Origin: Candidatus Cloacimonadota bacterium
GTDB taxonomy: Bacteria > Cloacimonadota > Cloacimonadia > Cloacimonadales > Cloacimonadaceae
DNA: 6,951 nt
Direction of reading: 5' to 3'
NCBI GenBank assembly: GCA_017995495.1
Contig: JAGOIS010000074.1
Span: 1-6,951, forward strand
Shown here one piece after another: positions 1 to 5,303 of the stretch. Position 1 is the stretch's first letter. Each line of letters starts with the position of its first letter. The position numbers and the translations under genes are program-made. Below the pieces are notes generated by a model. That model was not told the origin of the DNA. It did no database searches and saw nothing but the letters and a program-made list of their open reading frames with translations.

Positions 1-694
1 CGACATGGCTCATCACACTCTTCAGCTTCAGATCAATGTTTCTGCCCATCAGCAAGGCGAAGGCTGTGGACACCGTCATTATGCCCAAACCCCCGATCTG
101 GATCAGCAGCAGGATCACTATCTGGCCAAATTGGCTGAAGTATTTCCCCGTATCGTAAACCACGAGGCCTGTGACGCAGGTGGCAGAGGTGGAGGTGAAC
201 AGCGCGTTCACAAAGGGCGTCACCCGGTTTTGGGTGGAAGACACCGGAAGCATCAACAGCACCGTGCCAAAGAGTATCACCAAGAGGAAACTCAGCATCA
301 GGGTCACCGGCGGGTTACCGGAAAGCCATTTGTAAACCTTGCCTTCGGAAAAACGGAAGAGGCTGAATTCTAGAATGTAATAGGTCTGGCGGATCAACAG
401 GAAGAAGATGACGAATTTGGGGTTGTAGGCCATCAACAGCAGTCCCAACACCAGCAGGATCACATCGAAGATGAGCACATTCCGGGTTCCGAGCTTCACC
501 TTCAGCAATAGGCGTTTGACTATGGCCAACGCCAGTAGAAGCAGGTTTACCCAGCCTGTGTAAGCCTGCACACTCCCAAAATCCGTGTAATAGCTGATCA
601 ACGGTTCCAAAAAAAGAACCAGCAGGTTCCAGACAGCCAGCAGATAGGCCGCTGGCTCGACCAAGCCCAGGATCAGCTGCAGGAATTTCCGCAT
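1..694 (-). CDS. TrkH/KtrB-family potassium uptake transmembrane subunit, 3' part cut by left window edge
   Basis: Translating the minus strand from the ATG at 694 gives 231 residues open to the window edge, very hydrophobic throughout. From about residue 128 it matches the core of the Trk/Ktr/HKT superfamily: a first helix (SFLLVILFGTVLLMLPVS, about 136-153), a pore loop with the filter-like motif TSTSATCVTGL (167-177, filter glycine G176), and a following helix containing IQIGGLGIMT (about 199-208). Family members form the membrane K+ pathway and normally work with a cytoplasmic RCK subunit (TrkA/KtrA), which is not in view. Before the core there are about 125 residues with roughly four more hydrophobic segments (about 12-30, 44-60, 72-89, 91-105), an N-terminal extension absent from the shortest KtrB proteins. 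The start follows the adk stop by three bases, with GGTGA in the adk end as a possible ribosome site. Family assignment is firm; whether it is Trk- or Ktr-type cannot be decided from this part. Confidence 0.88.
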   Translation of the reverse strand, partial: MRKFLQLILGLVEPAAYLLAVWNLLVLFLEPLISYYTDFGSVQAYTGWVNLLLLALAIVKRLLLKVKLGTRNVLIFDVILLVLGLLLMAYNPKFVIFFLLIRQTYYILEFSLFRFSEGKVYKWLSGNPPVTLMLSFLLVILFGTVLLMLPVSSTQNRVTPFVNALFTSTSATCVTGLVVYDTGKYFSQFGQIVILLLIQIGGLGIMTVSTAFALLMGRNIDLKLKSVMSHV

Positions 695-697
695 CTC

Positions 698-1336
698 TTA
701 TTCACCGGGCAGCGAATCCACCACCGTCAGGATGGCGGCCGCAACCTCCTCGATATCCTGGCTGGCATCCACCTCAGTGAGCAATCCTCTTTCGGCGAAG
801 AACTCCTTTAGGGTCAAAGTCTGCTCGTAAAACTCAGCCAAACGGCGGGATATGGCCTCCGGTTTGTCATCATTGCGGATAATCAGGTTACCCCCGCATT
901 CGTCGCAAACGTCTTCCCGCTGTGGAGGTTCGCTCACCAGATTGTAGTTCTGGCCGCAGACTGGACAGATCCGGCGCGAAGAAATCCTGGCGATGGCGGT
1001 TTTCTCTTCCAGTTCCAGGAAAAAAACCTGCCTCACTTCAAAATGCTCAACCAGATATTCTGCCTGCACCAGGGTTCGCGGAAACCCGTCGAAGATTATC
1101 CCCTGGCGGTCCGGCAGCAGGGATTTGTCCACGATCTCGAAGACCAGATCATCCGGCACAAGGTCGCCGCGGCCGATTATATCCTGCACCTGCAGGCCCA
1201 GGTCGGTTTGTCGCATCACCTGCTCGCGGAAAAGATCTCCGATGTTGATGTGCTGAAAGTTCAGGCCTTCGCTCAGAAGTTCGGCCTGGGTCCCCTTTCC
1301 ACTGCCCTGGATGCCAAAGAATACAAAACATTGCAT
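698..1336 (-). CDS. adk: Adenylate kinase with four-cysteine (zinc-type) LID
   Basis: The 212-residue product is a full-length cytoplasmic adenylate kinase (ATP + AMP = 2 ADP), which keeps adenylate pools balanced. Visible features in order are the P-loop GIQGSGKGTQ (8-17), the AMP-binding DGFPRT (83-88), a long LID with CPVC (124-127) and CDEC (144-147), the standard layout for a structural zinc, and the conserved DDKPEAISRRL stretch (156-166). The P-loop has IQGS where most homologues have PPGA, but the lysine and GKGTQ are intact. The ATG at 1336 is preceded by GAGGTGA at 1343-1349 with a six-base spacer, which fixes the start. It lies 47 bases after acpS and three bases before trkH; a promoter-like site in the gap with acpS may give it its own transcript. 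Confidence 0.96.
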   Translation of the reverse strand: MQCFVFFGIQGSGKGTQAELLSEGLNFQHINIGDLFREQVMRQTDLGLQVQDIIGRGDLVPDDLVFEIVDKSLLPDRQGIIFDGFPRTLVQAEYLVEHFEVRQVFFLELEEKTAIARISSRRICPVCGQNYNLVSEPPQREDVCDECGGNLIIRNDDKPEAISRRLAEFYEQTLTLKEFFAERGLLTEVDASQDIEEVAAAILTVVDSLPGE

Positions 1337-1358
1337 ACTGTTTCACCTCAATTTAGGC

Positions 1359-1387
1359 AAGATATTCCAATACCCACAAGCTGTCAA
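1359..1387 (-). promoter_or_regulatory. Candidate sigma-70-type promoter for adk-trkH
   Basis: On the minus strand there is a perfect -35 box TTGACA (1382-1387), a 17-base spacer, and a -10 box TATCTT (1359-1364, four of six consensus positions). Transcription would begin near 1352, giving a leader of about 16 bases that carries the adk ribosome site GAGGTGA. The -35 box covers the acpS stop codon. The position makes sense, but it is a sequence match only. Confidence 0.5.
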
Positions 1388-1767
1388 GTTTTCTGCCGTT
1401 CAAGCACCACAAAGGCCAGGGCATAATCACTTTCGTGGGAGAGCGATAGATGAGCCCTGTAGGCCTCCAACTCCGCCATTTTATCCCAGGCGCCGTTTTG
1501 CAGCATGATCTTGGGTCCGCCCTCCCCAGCAGAAACCACTTCGATGTCACGCCAATTCACCCGGCCATCCCAGCCTGTTCCCAGGGCTTTCATCACCGCC
1601 TCCTTTGCGGCGAACCGGGCCGCATAGGACTGCTCAGGGCTGGACCTTTGGCGGCAATAGTCGATCTCACCATCGCTGAACACCCGGGTCACAAAGTTCG
1701 GATAACGCTCCAGTAACCTGCGGATGCGGCTCACCCGCACGATGTCGGTGCCGATCCCCACGATCAT
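1384..1767 (-). CDS. acpS: Holo-[acyl-carrier-protein] synthase
   Basis: The 127-residue product is a normal-length AcpS, which moves 4'-phosphopantetheine from CoA to a serine of acyl carrier protein, making it active for fatty acid synthesis. The N-terminal GIGTDIV (4-10) carries the metal-binding Asp8, and RFAAKEAVMKALG (51-63) is the family signature with the second metal-binding residue Glu56. LSLSHE (107-112) is the conserved C-terminal strand motif. The start ATG overlaps the ogt stop by four bases (ATGA, 1764-1767), and AGGGGG lies five bases upstream inside the ogt end, so the two genes are probably translated in a coupled way. The functional link with its neighbours is loose; it looks like a housekeeping cluster. 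Confidence 0.95.
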   Translation of the reverse strand: MIVGIGTDIVRVSRIRRLLERYPNFVTRVFSDGEIDYCRQRSSPEQSYAARFAAKEAVMKALGTGWDGRVNWRDIEVVSAGEGGPKIMLQNGAWDKMAELEAYRAHLSLSHESDYALAFVVLERQKT

Positions 1768-2237
1768 TTTTGCCCCCTGGCGGTATGTTCAAGCTGCAGC
1801 AGGCTACGTTTCAACTCCAAACCCCCGGCGAAACCCGTCAGGGATCCGTCTGAGCCCACCAAGCGATGGCAGGGGATCACTATCGGCAGAGGATTTTTAT
1901 GCGCAGCCTGACCCACTGCCCGGTAAGCATGGGGCCGGCCGATTTGCTGCGCAACTTGTTTGTAGGTGCGTGTCTCGCCGTAAGGTATCTCCAGCAGAGC
2001 GTTCCAGACTTGTTTCTGAAATTCAGTGCCCTCAATGTCCAATTCCAGCGCAAAGCCCTTTCTGCTTCCCCCAAGGTATTCGCGCAGCTGCTCGCAGGCA
2101 GCAGCCATTTCCGGCTTCAGGGTCTGCGTTGCTCTGCTTTTTGCCCCGAACATGATCTGGCGGAGCCTTCCCCGCGTCATGACCAGTTTCAGTCCCCAGC
2201 CCTTCCAGTCCACAAAGCCAACTTCCTGTTCCGTCAT
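1764..2237 (-). CDS. ogt: Methylated-DNA-[protein]-cysteine S-methyltransferase
   Basis: The 157-residue product is a suicidal DNA repair protein that moves an alkyl group from O6-alkylguanine (and O4-alkylthymine) to its own cysteine. The active site IPCHRLVG (121-128) places the acceptor cysteine at 123, followed by the usual GSLTGFAGGLELKR (131-144). The DNA-binding helix-turn-helix region is seen as FQKQVW (73-78), IPYGETRTY (84-92) and YRAVGQA (105-111) with the arginine finger at 106; N115 is the family's hinge asparagine. There is no Ada-type N-terminal domain, so it is the stand-alone Ogt form rather than an Ada regulator. GAGG lies a few bases before the ATG at 2237. It starts just after the terminator of the rplS operon and overlaps acpS by four bases. 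Confidence 0.95.
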   Translation of the reverse strand: MTEQEVGFVDWKGWGLKLVMTRGRLRQIMFGAKSRATQTLKPEMAAACEQLREYLGGSRKGFALELDIEGTEFQKQVWNALLEIPYGETRTYKQVAQQIGRPHAYRAVGQAAHKNPLPIVIPCHRLVGSDGSLTGFAGGLELKRSLLQLEHTARGQK

Positions 2238-2262
2238 GCTATACCTCGTTTGATCTGCAGGT

Positions 2263-2303
2263 AAAAAACGAGAGCCCCGTCCTCTTAGACGAGTCGGGGG
2301 CTC
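2263..2303 (-). terminator. Rho-independent terminator of the rpsP-rplS operon
   Basis: GAGCCCC (2272-2278) and GGGGCTC (2297-2303) form a perfect seven-pair stem. On the minus strand the stem is followed after three bases by six T residues (2263-2268). An alternative fold adds an inner CGTC/GACG stem around the loop TAAGAG. It lies 19 bases after the rplS stop and before ogt, where an operon end is expected. A looser T-run on the plus strand (2312-2316) is too far from the stem to matter much. Confidence 0.88.
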
Positions 2304-2322
2304 CGATGATTGTTTTTCGCAA

Positions 2323-2676
2323 CTAGGCAGTGAAACGCCTGCGTTCCTTGATGCGGCCCGCTTTTCCTTTGGCCTGGCGCAGATAAAACAACTTGGCCCT
2401 GCGCACCTGGCCGAAACGGACTATCTCAAGCTTGTCGATGTTAGGCGAATTTTGCGGAAAGATGCGTTCCACGCCGACGCCATTCGATACCTTGCGAACT
2501 GTGAAGGATTTGGAGATTCCCGATCCGCGTTTCTGGATCACGATCCCCTGGAACACCTGAATGCGTTCCTTACCGCCTTCTTTGATTTTATAATGGACCT
2601 TCACCGTGTCGCCGGGGCGATAATCGGGAAAGTCGGTTCTGATTTGGTCTCTGCCAACTGTGTGCAGAATATCCAT
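2323..2676 (-). CDS. rplS: 50S ribosomal protein L19
   Basis: The 117-residue product is L19, which sits at the interface of the two ribosomal subunits. The family pattern is clear from end to end: [17 protein letters not shown] (15-31), [17 protein letters not shown] (38-54), [17 protein letters not shown] (58-74) and the basic C-terminal part with RRAKLFYLR (92-100). I choose the ATG at 2676 because GGGAGG (2681-2686) lies four bases before it and because L19 proteins start at this point. Longer versions from 2688 (ATG) or 2724 (GTG) would add unlike residues. The first 89 bases overlap, in another frame, the end of the upstream methyltransferase gene. It is the last gene before the operon terminator. 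Confidence 0.97.
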   Translation of the reverse strand: MDILHTVGRDQIRTDFPDYRPGDTVKVHYKIKEGGKERIQVFQGIVIQKRGSGISKSFTVRKVSNGVGVERIFPQNSPNIDKLEIVRFGQVRRAKLFYLRQAKGKAGRIKERRRFTA

Positions 2677-3244
2677 GGTTCCTCCCATATATGTACTCGG
2701 AAGAAATGCGGTCCAACACGACACTCACGGCACTACGGACGGACAAATGGTTGTAATCCCCGCAGCCGAAGATCGGCGCGAGGACGTGGTCCGCCGCTTG
2801 ATGAACTTCATCACACAAGCCATAACCGGTGCCAAAAATGAGCAGTACCGGCTTCTCGTTTGAGGTCTGAGTCTTCAGATACTCAAAGGATATCTGTTCT
2901 CGCAGAATCCGCGCTGTCGTGGTTATTATCAGCGGACGCTTTTCTTCCTGCTTTGTAATCTCGTTTAACATATTTTCGATCGTATCGCTGTGGCGCACGC
3001 GGGCCAAAGCCTGGCTGCGCTGTGGATTGTAGGGCAGCCCCTGCTCCTGCCAAAACTGGCGGATCTGGTCCAACAACTGCTTCTGGCGCGGATCGGAGTG
3101 GATGATGTAATAGGCTTTCACTCCGTAGGTCAGTGCCGCCCTGGCTATGTCGTGGATATCCAGGTTGCTGATGGAGGTGGTTACTCTCTCTCCTACTTTG
3201 TTCAGCACCGGATGGTGCACCAGAGCCAGGTAAAGTGGGCTCAC
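2588..3244 (-). CDS. Predicted SPOUT-class SAM-dependent RNA methyltransferase (Methyltrn_RNA_4-like)
   Basis: The 218-residue product resembles the family of alpha/beta-knot RNA methyltransferases typified by Thermotoga maritima TM1570 (Pfam Methyltrn_RNA_4, from memory). Conserved stretches are [16 protein letters not shown] (4-19), [21 protein letters not shown] (split 27-47), the SAM-knot motif FGTGYGL (137-143), and NHLSVRSA (165-172) with the helix ending at LDRISS (177-182). The RNA substrate is unknown to me; position beside trmD, another SPOUT enzyme, suggests tRNA or rRNA. It starts with GTG at 3244, sharing four bases (GTGA) with the trmD stop. Homologues as I recall end near residue 182; here no stop occurs and the frame continues 36 residues with a basic tail. 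Residues 190-218 lie over the start of rplS in another frame. The domain call is good; the function is inferred. Confidence 0.88.
   Translation of the reverse strand: MSPLYLALVHHPVLNKVGERVTTSISNLDIHDIARAALTYGVKAYYIIHSDPRQKQLLDQIRQFWQEQGLPYNPQRSQALARVRHSDTIENMLNEITKQEEKRPLIITTTARILREQISFEYLKTQTSNEKPVLLIFGTGYGLCDEVHQAADHVLAPIFGCGDYNHLSVRSAVSVVLDRISSEYIYGRNHGYSAHSWQRPNQNRLSRLSPRRHGEGPL
2681..2686 (-). promoter_or_regulatory. Shine-Dalgarno site of rplS
   Basis: GGGAGG on the minus strand, four bases before the ATG at 2676. It decides the rplS start, and it lies entirely inside the coding frame of the upstream methyltransferase, so ribosomes finishing that gene must pass over it. Confidence 0.8.
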
Positions 3245-3924
3245 TTTCCAACCTTGAGGTCAGGCCGTCTCACCCGGGTCAACCGCCTGGATTCATCTCC
3301 GGCCCAGGTTTTGATCCTGGCATGGTTCCCTTCCCGCAGCACCTGGGGAACCTTCTGTCCCCTCCAGTTTTCCGGGCGTGTGTAACACGGGAAGCCAAGA
3401 CCGCCGTGGCCATCGCTGAAGGAATCCGTGGCGGCGGAATCGATGTCTCCCAGCACGCCGGGAAGCAGCCTCGACACACCGTCTATGAAAGCCAGCGCGG
3501 GGATCTCGCCCCCGGAAAGCACATAGTCTCCCAGGGAGAGTTCATCGCATACCGCCAGGTCGCGCAGACGCTGGTCCATCTCCTTGTAATGTCCGCAGAG
3601 CAGGATCACCCGGGGCAGGCTGGCGTAATACTCCAGCACCGGCTGTGCAAGTTTTCTCCCCTGCGGGGTGAAATAGACCACCGGAGCCCAATGATCCCTC
3701 ACCAGGTCCGCAATCGCGCGATACACAGGCTCGGCGCGGATCACCATCCCGGCGAAACCGCCGAAGGCATAGTCGTCCACCTGCCTGTGCTTGTTGTCGC
3801 TGTAAGCACGAAAATCGACGATATTGAGCTCCAAAGCCTTGCGGGACAAAGCCCGGGCTATCATGCTGCTTGCCAGGACGCTGGTAAAGGAATCCGGAAA
3901 CAGGCTCAGGACATCGAACCTCAT
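3241..3924 (-). CDS. trmD: tRNA (guanine-N1-)-methyltransferase (m1G37)
   Basis: The 227-residue product methylates N1 of G37 next to the anticodon, using SAM, which prevents frameshifting. It shows the TrmD order: FDVLSLFPDSF (3-13), VDDYAFGGFAGMVI (49-62), the knot motifs LLCGHYKEMDQR (108-119) and LGDYVLSGGEIPAL (131-144), IDGVSRLLPGVLG (147-159), DSF (167-169) and the CYTRPE segment (180-185). The likely catalytic pair corresponds to R152 and D167. GGFAGMV replaces the usual GGGPGM, and GHYKEMDQR replaces GRYEGIDER; the His and Lys variants occur in other phyla as far as I recall. The ATG at 3924 overlaps the rimM stop (ATGA), with GAGGT about ten bases upstream. It is slightly short compared with the common 230-255 residues, mainly at the C-terminus. 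Confidence 0.96.
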   Translation of the reverse strand: MRFDVLSLFPDSFTSVLASSMIARALSRKALELNIVDFRAYSDNKHRQVDDYAFGGFAGMVIRAEPVYRAIADLVRDHWAPVVYFTPQGRKLAQPVLEYYASLPRVILLCGHYKEMDQRLRDLAVCDELSLGDYVLSGGEIPALAFIDGVSRLLPGVLGDIDSAATDSFSDGHGGLGFPCYTRPENWRGQKVPQVLREGNHARIKTWAGDESRRLTRVRRPDLKVGK

Positions 3925-4430
3925 CTGGCGTCAACCTCAAGCAAGCTTTCCGCGTTGATCAAAACGATCACACCCGGATCAGGGATGACCTCGCCAATGT
4001 AGTAATCCACGAAGGGGATCAGGAACTCCACGCCGTCGGAACCGGACACCACCAACACGTATTGCGCGTTGTTGTGGAAATAGTCCTTGACTTTCCCAAC
4101 CTCGCGGTTGGCGAACACGACCGTGAAGCCCAGAAGTTCATCCGGCTCATCAGTTTCGTCTTCCCCGGTTTGCAGCGCCAGGATCACCTCGCGGTGAAGC
4201 TTGCGCTCCTCATCGATCCCTTCCTCGGCAAACTTGAGCCTCAGCTTACGATCGGATATGTCTCTATCACAAATTGTTACGAAAAACACTCTATCGCTGT
4301 TAAAGATCAGATAAATTTCGTCAGTTTCGGCCAATAAGCGGCGAAAACGGGGCTTCACCATCACATGGTAAAATCCATCCGCATCGATCCCGCCCAACCG
4401 GCCGATCCCAGTCAGGTCCGAAACCTTCAT
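3921..4430 (-). CDS. rimM: Ribosome maturation factor RimM (divergent)
   Basis: The 169-residue product has the size and position of RimM, the assembly factor that binds S19 and helps mature the head of the 30S subunit. An N-terminal beta-barrel is suggested by LTGIGRLGGIDADGFYHVMV (split 6-25). A PRC-barrel follows: LLGFTVVFANREVGKVKDYF (99-118), YVLVV (124-128), EFLIPFVDYYIGEVIPD (135-151) and the ending VLINAESLLEV (156-166). The usual GxHGLRGE loop near the N-terminus is not recognisable, so this part is diverged. Its ATG follows the khpA stop with no base between (TAGATG) and no strong ribosome site, so translation probably depends on ribosomes ending khpA. Placement between khpA and trmD strongly supports the identity. 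Confidence 0.9.
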   Translation of the reverse strand: MKVSDLTGIGRLGGIDADGFYHVMVKPRFRRLLAETDEIYLIFNSDRVFFVTICDRDISDRKLRLKFAEEGIDEERKLHREVILALQTGEDETDEPDELLGFTVVFANREVGKVKDYFHNNAQYVLVVSGSDGVEFLIPFVDYYIGEVIPDPGVIVLINAESLLEVDAR

Positions 4431-4661
4431 CTACTCGATGATCTCGAGCTCGGCTCTCTTCCCCTGCTTGGTACTGACGGCATTGATGATGGTGCGGATG
4501 GCGCCTGCGGTGCGGCCTCTCTTGCCAATCACTTTGCCGATATCGGTTTTGGAAACGCGAAGCTCATAAAGAGTTATCTTGTCGCCTTGAATTTCTGTGA
4601 TGTTTACTTCACTGGGATCATCTACCAGAGCCTTGACCATGAACTCGATCAGTTCCTTCAT
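4431..4661 (-). CDS. khpA: KhpA, single KH-domain RNA-binding protein
   Basis: The 76-residue product is a one-domain KH protein of the KhpA (YlqC) family. The nucleic-acid-binding loop is GKRG (46-49) inside IGKVIGKRGRTAGAIRTII (41-59), preceded by an acidic N-terminal helix ELIEFMVKALVDDP (3-16). In other bacteria KhpA pairs with KhpB (Jag/EloR) and acts on small RNAs and cell growth; the partner is not in the window. GAGGTGA lies five bases before the ATG at 4661, immediately after the rpsP stop, leaving only ten bases between the genes. The length and the position after rpsP are the family norm. Confidence 0.95.
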   Translation of the reverse strand: MKELIEFMVKALVDDPSEVNITEIQGDKITLYELRVSKTDIGKVIGKRGRTAGAIRTIINAVSTKQGKRAELEIIE

Positions 4662-4671
4662 TTGTCACCTC

Positions 4672-4965
4672 TTACTGCTTGTTTTCAGCTTCTTTTCGGC
4701 TTTCTATCTTCTGCTCGTGCCGGATCTGCAGGATTCCGGCCTTGCGCAACAGCGAACGCACTGTGTCGCTGGGTTGCGCGCCGACTCCAAGCCAATACAG
4801 GGCACGATCTTTTTCTATCTGGATTTTGGAAGGACTGGGTTTGGGATCATACCAGCCAATACTTTCGATGTATTTCCCATCGCGGCTCATACGGGAATCC
4901 ACAGCCACGATCCGGTAAAAGGGCTGGTCATTCGCCCCCATCCTTCTCAGTCTCAACTTGACCAT
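4672..4965 (-). CDS. rpsP: 30S ribosomal protein S16
   Basis: The 97-residue product is S16, which binds 16S rRNA early in 30S assembly. Signature stretches are KLRLRRMGANDQPFYRIVAVD (split 3-23), SRMSRDGKYIESIGWYDPKP (24-43) and the YWLGVGAQPSDTVRSLL region (about 57-73), followed by the usual charged tail. I set the start at the ATG at 4965, where AAGGAG (4971-4976) lies five bases upstream. An upstream ATG at 4980 would add five residues (MQGEI) and would place that ribosome site inside the gene. It is the first gene of the operon; ffh, which often lies before rpsP, is not present, and ddl is found upstream instead. Confidence 0.97.
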   Translation of the reverse strand: MVKLRLRRMGANDQPFYRIVAVDSRMSRDGKYIESIGWYDPKPSPSKIQIEKDRALYWLGVGAQPSDTVRSLLRKAGILQIRHEQKIESRKEAENKQ

Positions 4966-5303
4966 TATTTCTCCTTGCATTTATCACTAAGATTAGTCTA
5001 TTTTGAGCCAATCTTTTTGTAAGTCCCCTTTTCGTCAAGGGATTTCTCTTTATCTGGAGTGTTCTCTTCTCCCTGTTGTGCACTAAAAATGTTCCCCAAA
5101 CTTGATACGAACTTAACATCCGGCGGGCCCAATCCCAAACCGGTTTCCCCTCTTGCCTCAAAAGACAAGGATATTCAGCTTCTTTGCCTGGTTATTGCTT
5201 CAGATTGATTAGACCCAGCTACTTTCAAAAAGAAATCAATAGACAGAATGCTGCCTTGGAAATCTCAAAGTAATTGTTGATTTTCCCCGACACCACTGGC
5301 CGT
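4966..5303. other. 338-base intergenic region between ddl and rpsP
   Basis: No convincing gene is seen. It must hold the promoter and leader of the ribosomal operon (minus strand), but no strong sigma-70 pair stands out. TTGACG (5033-5038) is a good -35 box without a good -10 box, and TCTAAT (5208-5213) is a good -10 box without a -35 box. A hairpin CTTGTCT-TTTG-AGGCAAG (5152-5169 on the minus strand) with one G-T pair is the clearest structure, and CCCTT/AAGGG flank a six-base loop just at the TTGACG. The ddl-proximal end carries a weak terminator-like hairpin. The region is more AT-rich near rpsP than the genes around it. Confidence 0.7.
5226..5256 (-). terminator. Weak possible intrinsic terminator after ddl
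   Basis: On the minus strand AGGCAG (5251-5256) pairs with CTGTCT (5241-5246) around the loop CATT, with one G-T pair, followed by a T-rich stretch ending in five T residues (5227-5231). It lies 48 bases after the ddl stop. The stem is short and the T-run begins late, so it may be partial or not functional. Confidence 0.35.

Noticed and set aside
5..373. Plus-strand open frame rich in His and Gln
   Set aside because: The minus strand here encodes a clear TrkH-type pore loop; the His/Gln-rich product is the mirror of hydrophobic codons.
2297..2316. Terminator acting on the plus strand
   Set aside because: The T-run on this side begins about nine bases after the stem, and there is no plus-strand gene to end.
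2674..2724. Upstream extension of rplS or frameshift fusion of the methyltransferase with L19
   Set aside because: A +1 shift would join the two frames, but there is no slippery run or stimulating structure that I can see, and rplS has its own strong ribosome site.
3235..4002. 255-codon plus-strand open frame opposite trmD and the end of rimM
   Set aside because: It lies fully antisense to well-identified genes, and its product shows no family pattern; it is explained by the codon bias of the opposite strand.
4365..4961. 198-codon plus-strand open frame opposite khpA and rpsP
   Set aside because: It is antisense to two conserved genes and has no recognisable product.
4928..5161. Minus-strand open frame of 77 codons before and into rpsP
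   Set aside because: It starts with TTG without a ribosome site, overlaps the first 38 bases of rpsP, and resembles no family I know.
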